Source: Streptomyces griseus
GTDB taxonomy: Bacteria > Actinomycetota > Actinomycetes > Streptomycetales > Streptomycetaceae
Direction: 5' to 3'
NCBI RefSeq assembly: GCF_900460065.1
Contig: NZ_UAVD01000008.1
Location: 49,011 to 113,010, forward strand
Length of the DNA: 64,000 bases
Shown here: one piece after another, positions 56,621-64,000 of the stretch
Layout: each line of letters starts with the position of its first letter
How positions within the stretch are numbered: the first letter of the stretch is position 1
Program-made: the position numbers and the translations under genes
The notes under the pieces: generated by a model
What the model saw: only the letters and a program-made list of their open reading frames with translations
Told to the model about the DNA's origin: nothing
Databases searched by the model: none

Positions 56621-57280
56621 GTGGCAGCACCCACAGGCGGGCACCCATACAACGGTGACCAGAGGGTTCCGGGTGAGCACGGTGACAACCGTTTCGGCTT
56701 CCCTGCCGCACCTGGCGGGCAGGGTCCAGGCCACTACCAGCCATACCAGGAGCCGCAGCACCACCAGCAACAGCAGGGCCCTCACGGTGCGCAGGGGTCC
56801 GAGTGGCCCCCGCAGCAGCAGCCGGGCGCGGGGTGGCCGCAGCAACCGCAGCAGCCCCAGCGGTACGACGCCCCCCAGCAGTCGCGCATTCAGCCGGTGC
56901 AGCAGCGGCGGGCCCCCGAGCCCGCCAAGCCCGCCGCGCACAACCCGCTGGTCCGTCCGTACGCCATGACCGGCGGCCGGACCCGACCGCGTTACCAGCT
57001 CGCCATCGAGGCGCTGGTCAGCACCACGGCCGATCTGTCCCGGCTGCAAGGGCAGTTGCCCGAGCACCAGCGGATCTGCCGGCTCTGCATCGAGATCAAG
57101 TCGGTGGCCGAGATCTCGGCCCTTCTCTCGATCCCCCTCGGCGTTGCCCGGATCCTCGTCGCCGACCTGGCCGAGGCCGGACTCGTCGCTATCCATCAGC
57201 CCGGCGGCGACGAGGCCGCCGGCGGCCAGCCAGATGTGACACTGCTCGAAAGGGTGCTCAGTGGACTTCGCAAGCTCTAG
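56621..57280 (+). CDS. cvnC2: conservon DUF742 protein CvnC, second copy
   Basis: A 219-residue DUF742 protein, 84 residues longer than CvnC1 because of an N-terminal Gln/His/Pro-rich disordered extension (about 1-105). The domain begins NPLVRPYAMTGGRTRPRYQL and keeps the cysteine pair (ICRLC). GGAGGAAAC precedes the GTG at 56621. The end overlaps cvnD2 by 20 bases, exactly as in the first conservon. Confidence 0.9.
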   Translation: MAAPTGGHPYNGDQRVPGEHGDNRFGFPAAPGGQGPGHYQPYQEPQHHQQQQGPHGAQGSEWPPQQQPGAGWPQQPQQPQRYDAPQQSRIQPVQQRRAPEPAKPAAHNPLVRPYAMTGGRTRPRYQLAIEALVSTTADLSRLQGQLPEHQRICRLCIEIKSVAEISALLSIPLGVARILVADLAEAGLVAIHQPGGDEAAGGQPDVTLLERVLSGLRKL

Positions 57281-57842
57281 CGGCGGAGCGGCCCGCTCCA
57301 CTACCTCGGCGAAGATCGTGGTGGCAGGGGGCTTCGGCGTGGGTAAGACCACGTTTGTCGGTGCCGTTTCGGAGATCAACCCGCTGCGCACCGAAGCCGT
57401 GATGACGTCCGCCTCGGCGGGCATCGACGATCTGACCCACACCGGGGACAAGACCACCACGACGGTGGCCATGGACTTCGGCCGCATCACGCTCGACCAG
57501 GACCTGATCCTGTACCTCTTCGGTACGCCCGGTCAGGACCGCTTCTGGTTCATGTGGGACGACCTGGTCCGCGGCGCCATCGGCGCCGTCGTCCTCGTCG
57601 ACACCCGCCGCCTCGCCGACTGCTTCCCCGCGGTCGACTACTTCGAGAACAGCGGCCTCCCCTTCGTCATCGCCCTCAACGGCTTCGACGGACACCAGCC
57701 CTACACCCCCGACGAGGTACGCGAAGCACTCCAGATCGGACCGGACACCCCGATCCTGACGACGGACGCCCGCCACCGCGCGGACGCCAAGAGCGCGCTC
57801 ATCACGCTGGTCGAGCACGCCCTGATGGCGCGGCTGCGCTAG
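57261..57842 (+). CDS. cvnD2: conservon small GTPase CvnD, second copy
   Basis: A 193-residue Ras-like GTPase almost identical to CvnD1 (G1 GGFGVGKTTF, FGTPGQDRF, ALNGFD). Differences are confined to the N-terminal GGAARSTT region and the C-terminal 35 residues; the central half is identical. Neither conservon carries the cytochrome P450 genes seen in some others. Confidence 0.93.
   Translation: MDFASSSGGAARSTTSAKIVVAGGFGVGKTTFVGAVSEINPLRTEAVMTSASAGIDDLTHTGDKTTTTVAMDFGRITLDQDLILYLFGTPGQDRFWFMWDDLVRGAIGAVVLVDTRRLADCFPAVDYFENSGLPFVIALNGFDGHQPYTPDEVREALQIGPDTPILTTDARHRADAKSALITLVEHALMARLR
57417..57739 (+). repeat. near-identical tract shared with cvnD1 (second copy)
   Basis: The partner of 52093-52415 at a constant offset of 5324 bases, with one mismatch in 323. 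Confidence 0.9.
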
Positions 57843-57863
57843 GGCGCCCGCCGGTCCCGTACG

Positions 57864-57904
57864 GAGAAGGGCCCCGCACTCCCGAGGAGTGCGGGGCCCT
57901 TCTC
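57864..57904. terminator. terminator between cvnD2 and accE
   Basis: A perfect 19-bp inverted repeat (57864-57882 with 57886-57904) with a 3-base loop separates the convergent genes. Confidence 0.9.
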
Positions 57905-57924
57905 GTAACGTCCGGCGGGGGTGG

Positions 57925-58128
57925 TCAGCCCTGCCAGCTGTGCGGGGCGCGGAAGCCCGGCGTGCGCTCCAGACGGCGCCAGCCGGCGGTGTCACGGCCG
58001 CGGTGGGCGGGGGCGGCGGGCTGGGCGGCGGCGCGGGCCATCAGGACGGCGGTGATGGCCGCCAGCTCCTCGGGGGCCGCGTGGCCCTTCTCGACGCGCA
58101 GGACGGACTCGGCGGGGGTGAGGCTCAT
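57925..58128 (-). CDS. accE: acyl-CoA carboxylase epsilon subunit AccE
   Basis: A 67-residue epsilon subunit of the actinobacterial acyl-CoA carboxylase, which stimulates the beta-subunit complex. It has PAESVLRVEKGHAAPEELAA at the start, AAITAVLMARAA in the helix and the WRRLERTPGFRAPHSWQG end typical of the family. The ATG at 58128 has GGAG upstream. It lies 70 bases downstream of accB, the S. coelicolor arrangement. Confidence 0.88.
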   Translation of the reverse strand: MSLTPAESVLRVEKGHAAPEELAAITAVLMARAAAQPAAPAHRGRDTAGWRRLERTPGFRAPHSWQG

Positions 58129-58198
58129 GGTGGGGTGTCTCCGTCTTCTCGGCAGGATGTCGTGGACCGTGCGGCGGATCGCGCCGCTGCGGAGGTGA

Positions 58199-59782
58199 CT
58201 ACTGCGGGGGGTTGCCGTGCTTGCGGGACGGCAGGTCGGCGTGCTTGCTGCGGAGCATGGCGAGCGAGGCGATGAGCACCTCGCGGGTCTCGGCGGGGTC
58301 GATGACGTCGTCGACGAGGCCGCGCTCGGCCGCGTAGTAGGGGTGCATCAGCTCGGCCTTGTACTCCTTGACCATGCGGGTGCGCATGGCCTCGGGGTCC
58401 TCGGCGTCGGCGATCTGCCGGCGGAAGATCACGTTGGCCGCTCCCTCGGCGCCCATCACCGCGATCTCGTTGGTGGGCCAGGCGTAGGTGAGGTCGGCTC
58501 CGATGGACTGGCTGTCCATGACGATGTACGCGCCTCCGTAGGCCTTCCGCAGGATCAGCGAGATCCGCGGCACGGTGGCGTTGCAGTAGGCGTAGAGCAG
58601 CTTCGCTCCGTGGCGGATGATCCCACCGTGCTCCTGGTCGACGCCCGGCAGGAAGCCGGGGACGTCCAGAAGGGTGATGATCGGGATGTTGAAGGCGTCG
58701 CACATCTGGACGAACCGCGCGGCCTTCTCGGAGGCCTCGATGTCCAGCACCCCGGCCAGCGACTGCGGCTGGTTGGCGACGATGCCGACGACCTGGCCGT
58801 CCAGGCGGGCCATCGCACAGATGATGTTGCGGGCCCAGCGCTCGTGGATCTCCAGGTAGTCGCCGTCGTCGACGAGCTCCTCGATCACCTTGTGCATGTC
58901 GTACGGGCGGTTGCCGTCGGCCGGGACCAGGTCCAGCAGGACGTCGCCGCGCCGGTCGGCGGGGTCGTCGCTCTCCACCGTCGGCGGGTTCTCGCGGTTG
59001 TTCGAGGGCAGCATCCCGATGAGGTAGCGGACCTCGGCGATGCAGGTCTCCTCGTCGTCGTAGGCGAAGTGCGCGACGCCCGAGGTCTCGGCGTGCACGT
59101 CCGCGCCGCCGAGGCCGTTCTGGGTGATCTCCTCGCCGGTGACCGCCTTCACGACGTCCGGTCCGGTGATGAACATCTGCGAGGTCTCACGGACCATGAA
59201 CACGAAGTCGGTCAGCGCCGGGCTGTAGGCCGCGCCGCCCGCGCACGGGCCGAGCATCACGCTGATCTGCGGGATGACACCGGAGGCGCGGGTGTTGCGC
59301 TGGAAGATCCCGCCGTAGCCGGCGAGCGCCGAGACGCCCTCCTGGATACGCGCCCCGGCGCCGTCGTTCAGCGACACCAGCGGAGCCCCGGCCGAGATGG
59401 CCATGTCCATGATCTTGTGGATCTTCGTGGCGTGCGCCTCGCCCAGCGCCCCGCCGAAGATCCGGAAGTCGTGCGCGTAGACGAAGACCGTGCGGCCCTC
59501 GACCGTGCCCCAGCCGGTGATGACACCGTCGGTGTACGGCTTCTTCGCCTCCAGGCCGAAACCGGTCGCCCGGTGCCGGCGCAGCTGCTCGACCTCCTTG
59601 AACGAACCCGGGTCCAGCAGCAGCTCGATCCGCTCCCGCGCGGTCAGCTTCCCCTTGGCGTGCTGCGCCTCGGTCGCCCGCTCGCTCGGTCCGCGCCGCG
59701 CCTGCTCGCGCAGGGCCAGCAGTTCGGCCACCCGGCCTCGGGCGTCGGTCGGCTCACCCTGGGTTTCGTCCACAACGGTCAT
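58199..59782 (-). CDS. accB: acyl-CoA carboxylase beta subunit (carboxyltransferase) AccB
   Basis: A 527-residue carboxyltransferase that moves CO2 from biotin to acyl-CoA, giving malonyl-CoA or methylmalonyl-CoA. Visible are QHAKGKLTARERIELLLDPG, the oxyanion glycine motif GPCAGGAAYSPAL (179-190) and the second one RKAYGGAYIVMDS. The specificity residue (Asp422 in the propionyl-specific PccB) is Ile420 here, as in S. coelicolor AccB, which accepts acetyl-CoA as well as propionyl-CoA. With AccE and a separate biotinylated alpha subunit it should be the essential acetyl-CoA carboxylase. Confidence 0.92.
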   Translation of the reverse strand: MTVVDETQGEPTDARGRVAELLALREQARRGPSERATEAQHAKGKLTARERIELLLDPGSFKEVEQLRRHRATGFGLEAKKPYTDGVITGWGTVEGRTVFVYAHDFRIFGGALGEAHATKIHKIMDMAISAGAPLVSLNDGAGARIQEGVSALAGYGGIFQRNTRASGVIPQISVMLGPCAGGAAYSPALTDFVFMVRETSQMFITGPDVVKAVTGEEITQNGLGGADVHAETSGVAHFAYDDEETCIAEVRYLIGMLPSNNRENPPTVESDDPADRRGDVLLDLVPADGNRPYDMHKVIEELVDDGDYLEIHERWARNIICAMARLDGQVVGIVANQPQSLAGVLDIEASEKAARFVQMCDAFNIPIITLLDVPGFLPGVDQEHGGIIRHGAKLLYAYCNATVPRISLILRKAYGGAYIVMDSQSIGADLTYAWPTNEIAVMGAEGAANVIFRRQIADAEDPEAMRTRMVKEYKAELMHPYYAAERGLVDDVIDPAETREVLIASLAMLRSKHADLPSRKHGNPPQ

Positions 59783-59959
59783 GTACTGACCCTACGAACA
59801 CCGACCCAGAAATCTCGCCGTCGACTCTGTACAGTCTCCTGCCCGGTTTCGTGGTGGGAGTGAACAGAACCACGCCGCCGTGCACGCGATCCACCAGCGA
59901 AACGCCGCTTTCGGTTGTGAGGACCCCACAAGAGTGGCTGTGCCGTGGGCCACACGCCC

Positions 59960-59987
59960 CTGAGGGGGCCCGCAGGGGCCCCCTCAG
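59960..59987 (-). terminator. hairpin between the GH101 gene and accB
   Basis: A perfect 12-bp stem (59960-59971 with 59976-59987) lies 60 bases beyond the GH101 stop, on the side of accB. It should end the GH101 transcript before it enters the accB promoter region (59783-60046). Confidence 0.75.
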
Positions 59988-60046
59988 TATGGCGCGGCCG
60001 GTCTCCCCCGCCGTCCACCGCGCCCGGGACGCCGGGCGGCCGGCGG

Positions 60047-63000
60047 TCAGTCTCCGCAGTGGAAGCGGGCATCGCCCCAGTCCGCGTGGTCGTTGCCGTT
60101 GCCGTCGCCGCCGTCCTGGACGATCAGCTCGACGTACTTCGCGCCGGTGACGTCGGCGGTGAGCTTCCAGGCGGGGTCGGCCGCCCCCAGCACGGGTGAC
60201 GCCGCCTTCTCCGTACCGTCGGCGGTGACCGAGAACCGCACACTGCCCCGGGTCGTCTGGACGTCGTCCACGCCCACCTCGGCGGTGAAGGAGGTGCACT
60301 TCCCGCCCAGGTAGTAGCGGATCTTCGCCGGGGCGTGGGTGCCCAGGCCCTTGGCGTAGGTGACGCCGCCGATCTTCAGGGGGCCTCCGTCGCCGGCCCC
60401 GGCCTCCCCGTTGGAGCGGTCGCGCTCGACGGGACCCCAGCCGTTCTGCGAGGCGGTCCAGTCGAGGTCGCCGGCCCAGCTGTCCGCGGTGGGCGGCGGC
60501 GGGAGCGTACGGACGGAGGTTCCCGCGCCGAGCGCTCTGGCCGCTCCGCCGACGCTGTACGTGGCCTTCGCGTCCAGCGCGTACGTGCCGTAGGGGGCGT
60601 CGACCGGCGGGGTGACCCGCCAGCTGCCGGTGGCCTTGGCCCCGGGGGCGACCGAGTCGAAGGCGACCGGGCCCACGGGCTCGGCCTGCCAGCCCTCGGG
60701 CACGGTCAGCGCGAGCTTCACGCCGGTGGCGGCGCTCGCCTCGTCGTTGCCGAAGGTCGCCTTCACGGTGTTCGGGGCTCCCGGCTCCAGGGTCTCGGCG
60801 CCGGCGGCCACGCCGAGGGTGCCGCAGACGGCCTCCTGCCCTGCCGGGGCCGGCCCGAGGTCGGTGACGGTGAAGCCGTCGAGCACGAAGTCCGCGCCCT
60901 CGGGTGCTCCGGGCAGCTTGCGCAGCCCGGTCCAGGTGTCGCCGCAGCCCGCGGTGAGGGTCCGGCTGAACTTCCCGGTGGTGCGCTGCTGCCCGATCGG
61001 GGTGGCGCGGGTCTCGGTGGAGGAGGCCTTGCCGTCGGCGACCCGGTCGTAGCCCTCCACCCAGCTGTAGGCCCCGGCGTGGCTGGACTGGTAGTCGAAG
61101 GCGACCTCGTACCGGTGGCCGTCCTTCATCGGGACGGTCCAGGGCGCGGTGCGGTAGACGAGTCCGGTGTTCTCCTCGTGGGACTTCAGGGACTCCTTCC
61201 CGTCGAGCACGTCGTCGATGAGCTTCCCGTTCCAGCCGGCCCGGGTGTACGGGGCGTTCAGCTGGGAGACGTGGGTGCGGGGGTCGGTGGAGCCGCCCGC
61301 GTCGCCCTTGAGGAAGGGGCCCCAGCCCTGGTCGACGGCCTCGAAGTCCTCGTACGCCACGGTGCCGGTGCGGGTGGCGGGGGCGTTCTCGACGATCCGT
61401 ACGTCGTCGGCGCGGACCGTGGCCCCGGAGCCCGCCGCCGCCTCGACGCGCAGGGTGGTGCGGCCGTTCGCGGGGGCGGTGAAGTTGACCTTGGCCCGCT
61501 GGAAGCGGGTGCCGTGCCAGTCGGAAGCGGCGACGAAGTCCTCGGCCGTGGAGCGCTCGACGGCGACCGATTTCCCGCCGGCGCTGATCACCGTACGCCG
61601 GCTCGCGCCGGGCTCGACCTCGATCAGGGCGGAGGCGGTGTAGCGCTTGCCGGGCTTGAGGCCGGTGACGGTCTGGGAGATCGCGGCGGGGCCCGAGCCG
61701 GAGAGCCGGGCGCTGTTGCGGCCCTGCTCGTCGGTGTCGCGGACGGCGGTGCCGGTCTTCGTCCAGCCCTTCAGGTCACGGTCGTTGAAGCCGGGGTCCT
61801 TCAGACCGGTGCCCTTCCCCCAGGCGGGGTCCGTCTCCTTCGGCGCACGGTCGGGGTAGAGGACGTAGGCCTGTCCGGCGGCTGCGGTGAGGGTGATCCC
61901 GCCGTTCTCCGGGCGTACGGTGGCGACCTTCTTCCGGCCGTTGTCGGACAGCTCGTAGACGGTGTACGGGCCCGTGCCGGGCACCTCCCAGCTGCTGGTC
62001 CCACCGGTCTCGCTGTAGTGGTAGAGCTTCTTGCCGCCGTCCCACGGCAGCAGGTAGTCGGTGCCGCTGAGCACCTTGCGGCCCTGGTCATAGAAGGTCC
62101 GCCTGCCGTCCTCGACCGTGCCGCGCACCCCGCCGGTGAAGGTGATGTCATTGCCGTCCCAGCGGGTGATCCTCTGCTGCTGGAGGTACTTGGCGGGGAG
62201 GTTCTTCTGCCAGATGTTGGCGGTGAAGGCGTTCCAGTCGGTCTCGCCGGTCCAGCCCTCGAAGTCCTCCAGGGCGCTCTGGCCGAGGACCGGGTGGTTG
62301 TTCCAGATGTCCTTCTCGCCGTTGCGGATGAACCGGATGATCCGGGAGTTCAGGCCCTTGTTGGTGGCCCCGCCGTAGTTGAGGTCGTTGGCCCAGTGGG
62401 ACCAGAGGGAGGCGCGCTCGAACTTGTCGGCCCATTCGGTGCCGACGGTCCAGCCCTGCTTCTGGACGGCCTGGATGGTCTTGTCGGCGATCCAGCCGTG
62501 GCTGTAGTAGACGTCGATGTAGAGGAAGTCGAGGTTCCTGTGGGTCTCGTCGCGCAGCTGCCTGAACCGCTTCTCCAGGTCGCCGCTGTTGATGTCGCGG
62601 CGCTGGTCGATGTAGTAGCTCTGGTTGAGCCAGTTCCAGCCGGGCTTGGTCTTGTCGACGAGCTGCTCGGAGAAGGCCTTGGCCTCCGGGTAGGACTCGG
62701 TGGCGTTGACGTGCACGCCGAAGTCGGCGCCCCACTTCTCGCCGTCCTTGAGCAGGGTGTTGAGGTCCTTCAGCCCGCCGGCCCGCTTGTTGTAGTTGCC
62801 GCCGTAGTCCGGGTGGGCGGAGTCGTGGCCCTCGGAGCCGTATCCCTTGAGGACGGCGAGCTGGCCGAGGCCGTCGGTGGCCTTCGAGATCCGCTTGACG
62901 TCGTCCAGGGTGCGCAGGAAGGGGTGGGTGGCCTGGCTGGCGAAGTTGAACGGGATGTGGGTGACGACCCGCTCGGCCGTGTTCTCGCTGCCGGGCGCGG

Positions 63001-63916
63001 TGACGCCGATGGAGCGGAAGGCCACGGCCCCGTCCTGCCAGTCGACGGCCTTGTCGCCGTTGGCGTCCGGGGTGACGACGACCTTGGCCCAGGGCAGGTT
63101 CTCGCCGCTCTCGGGCCTGGGCGCGCCCTCGCCCCGGTAGGTCCACTGGCCGGACCAGGCGCCGACCCGGACGCCGCCGCCCTCCTCGGTGCGCGCCTGG
63201 TGCCAGAAGCGGGCGTCGTCGCCGCCGGTGGCCCCGGAGGGCTTGTCGTACGAGGAGTTGGACTCGATGGCCGCGGCCAGGGAGCCGGTGTTGAGGAGCG
63301 CGTAACTGGCCCCGACGGGCGCGGGGTCGGGCTTGGTCTCCCCGGTGACCTTCGCGAAGACGTCGGCGGTGCGGGTGGAGTCCGGGTCGAGCTTCGTGAA
63401 CGCGGTGGCGGCCCCGGACTCGGTGGAGCCGACGGAGATCAGGTCGTGCCCGGGGATGTCGATGGTCCCGACCCGGAAGGCGGAGGTGTCGCGGACGGCG
63501 GTCACCTTGAAGGTGGTGGCCCGCCCGGAGACGGTGAGCGAGGCGTCGATCTCGACGCCCGGCAGGGAGTCGAAGGCGAGCGTGTAGCGGGCGGCGGAGC
63601 GGGTGGTCTTCGGCTTGCCCTTGAGCTTCACCGGGTGGGCGGTCCCGTTGAGGGTGACGGCGGTGACCGGCCGGGTGGAGCCGAGCAGTTGCTCGCCGCT
63701 CGCCCGGTCGGTGTACGACAGGACGCGCGGGAAGTCGTCGGCGACGGCGACGGCGAGCCGGTCGGATCCGATGACGGCGGATCCGGCGGGCCGCGCCGCC
63801 CCGGCCGGGGCGGGGGACGGATCGGCGGCTGCGGCGGGGAGGGCGGCCCCCACGAGCGCCAGGACGGCAGCGGAGGCCGCGGCGACCAGGCCGGGGCGAG
63901 GGAATCTTGGCGACAT
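60047..63916 (-). CDS. secreted endo-alpha-N-acetylgalactosaminidase (GH101)
   Basis: A 1289-residue exported glycosidase expected to release the core-1 disaccharide from O-glycosylated Ser/Thr. The signal peptide covers residues 1-31 (ALVGAALPAAAA). A beta-sandwich domain is followed by a TIM barrel with the probable nucleophile Asp468 in NLDFLYIDVYYSHGW and probable acid/base Glu494 in TVGTEWADKFERASLW; both are assigned by motif position. Carbohydrate-binding-like domains lie near 760-1010. A C-terminal NPCBM domain begins near 1145 (GDLDWTASQNGWGPVERD, KGLGTHAPAKIRYYL). The ATG at 63916 has AGGGG upstream. Confidence 0.87.
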   Translation of the reverse strand: MSPRFPRPGLVAAASAAVLALVGAALPAAAADPSPAPAGAARPAGSAVIGSDRLAVAVADDFPRVLSYTDRASGEQLLGSTRPVTAVTLNGTAHPVKLKGKPKTTRSAARYTLAFDSLPGVEIDASLTVSGRATTFKVTAVRDTSAFRVGTIDIPGHDLISVGSTESGAATAFTKLDPDSTRTADVFAKVTGETKPDPAPVGASYALLNTGSLAAAIESNSSYDKPSGATGGDDARFWHQARTEEGGGVRVGAWSGQWTYRGEGAPRPESGENLPWAKVVVTPDANGDKAVDWQDGAVAFRSIGVTAPGSENTAERVVTHIPFNFASQATHPFLRTLDDVKRISKATDGLGQLAVLKGYGSEGHDSAHPDYGGNYNKRAGGLKDLNTLLKDGEKWGADFGVHVNATESYPEAKAFSEQLVDKTKPGWNWLNQSYYIDQRRDINSGDLEKRFRQLRDETHRNLDFLYIDVYYSHGWIADKTIQAVQKQGWTVGTEWADKFERASLWSHWANDLNYGGATNKGLNSRIIRFIRNGEKDIWNNHPVLGQSALEDFEGWTGETDWNAFTANIWQKNLPAKYLQQQRITRWDGNDITFTGGVRGTVEDGRRTFYDQGRKVLSGTDYLLPWDGGKKLYHYSETGGTSSWEVPGTGPYTVYELSDNGRKKVATVRPENGGITLTAAAGQAYVLYPDRAPKETDPAWGKGTGLKDPGFNDRDLKGWTKTGTAVRDTDEQGRNSARLSGSGPAAISQTVTGLKPGKRYTASALIEVEPGASRRTVISAGGKSVAVERSTAEDFVAASDWHGTRFQRAKVNFTAPANGRTTLRVEAAAGSGATVRADDVRIVENAPATRTGTVAYEDFEAVDQGWGPFLKGDAGGSTDPRTHVSQLNAPYTRAGWNGKLIDDVLDGKESLKSHEENTGLVYRTAPWTVPMKDGHRYEVAFDYQSSHAGAYSWVEGYDRVADGKASSTETRATPIGQQRTTGKFSRTLTAGCGDTWTGLRKLPGAPEGADFVLDGFTVTDLGPAPAGQEAVCGTLGVAAGAETLEPGAPNTVKATFGNDEASAATGVKLALTVPEGWQAEPVGPVAFDSVAPGAKATGSWRVTPPVDAPYGTYALDAKATYSVGGAARALGAGTSVRTLPPPPTADSWAGDLDWTASQNGWGPVERDRSNGEAGAGDGGPLKIGGVTYAKGLGTHAPAKIRYYLGGKCTSFTAEVGVDDVQTTRGSVRFSVTADGTEKAASPVLGAADPAWKLTADVTGAKYVELIVQDGGDGNGNDHADWGDARFHCGD

Positions 63917-64000
63917 GGCCCCTGAGTAGTCGCCGTGTCCGGACATCGTCAACGAACTTCGGCTCCGGGGGTCGGCTCCGTCCAACAACCCCGGGCGTTA

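Overview
The window is a piece of a high-GC actinobacterial chromosome, almost certainly from Streptomyces. GC at third codon positions is very high, GTG starts are common, and it carries genes typical of the genus: nsdA, glcP, ndgR, a lysine-tailed HU protein, two conservons and an accB-accE pair. Gene order follows the conserved core between ffh and accB as I remember it from S. coelicolor. No insertion sequence, prophage or CRISPR array is visible, and none of the genes read looks frameshifted.

Layout. 1-5.6 kb: the start of a left-edge gene, a methyltransferase, ffh and glnD. 5.7-10.3 kb: the nitrogen genes glnK and amtB with a GlnR-type box, the differentiation regulator nsdA, and a small primase/polymerase-like protein. 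10.5-18.8 kb: ftsY, a flavin oxidoreductase, the glucose permease glcP, smc and a small coiled-coil protein. 19.2-21.6 kb: acylphosphatase, a CAP-domain exported protein, a small secreted protein with the cysteine layout of tendamistat, and an HxlR regulator. 21.6-31.4 kb: a housekeeping run on the minus strand (mutM, rnc, rpmF, a DUF177 gene, a sepIVA-like gene, coaD, rsmD, recG, a DAK2/FakA-like gene) facing rpmB. 31.5-38.3 kb: thiL-thiD, an Lrp-type RAM protein, a DUF3515 lipoprotein, plsC-gpsA-ddlA and cofC. 38.4-42.5 kb: hupS-like, leuC-leuD and divergent ndgR. 42.6-46.6 kb: five tRNA genes (Gln, Glu, Glu, Gln, Glu on the minus strand), a HAD hydrolase, gltX, an FAH-family gene and a 60-residue unknown. 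47.2-57.8 kb: two tandem four-gene conservons. 57.9-64 kb: accE, accB and a large secreted GH101 glycosidase.

How the genes fit together. Ffh and FtsY are the two protein GTPases of the signal recognition particle pathway. GlnD, GlnK and AmtB form one ammonium-sensing module. LeuC-LeuD face their probable regulator NdgR. The GluRS gene lies about 1 kb from a cluster of its own probable tRNA substrates. PlsC and GpsA give phospholipid precursors, and AccB-AccE malonyl-CoA. The conservons encode membrane sensor-kinase-like, roadblock, DUF742 and small-GTPase proteins that work as a signalling complex.

The most unusual signals are: a 323-bp tract in the two cvnD genes that differs at one base while neighbouring paralogous sequence has diverged at many synonymous sites, as expected after gene conversion; the tendamistat-like secreted protein without the inhibitory Trp-Arg-Tyr triad; a cofC reading frame with no ATG, GTG or TTG start before its conserved N-terminus; and a 60-residue protein with an internal repeat. 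Most of the rest is ordinary core genome.
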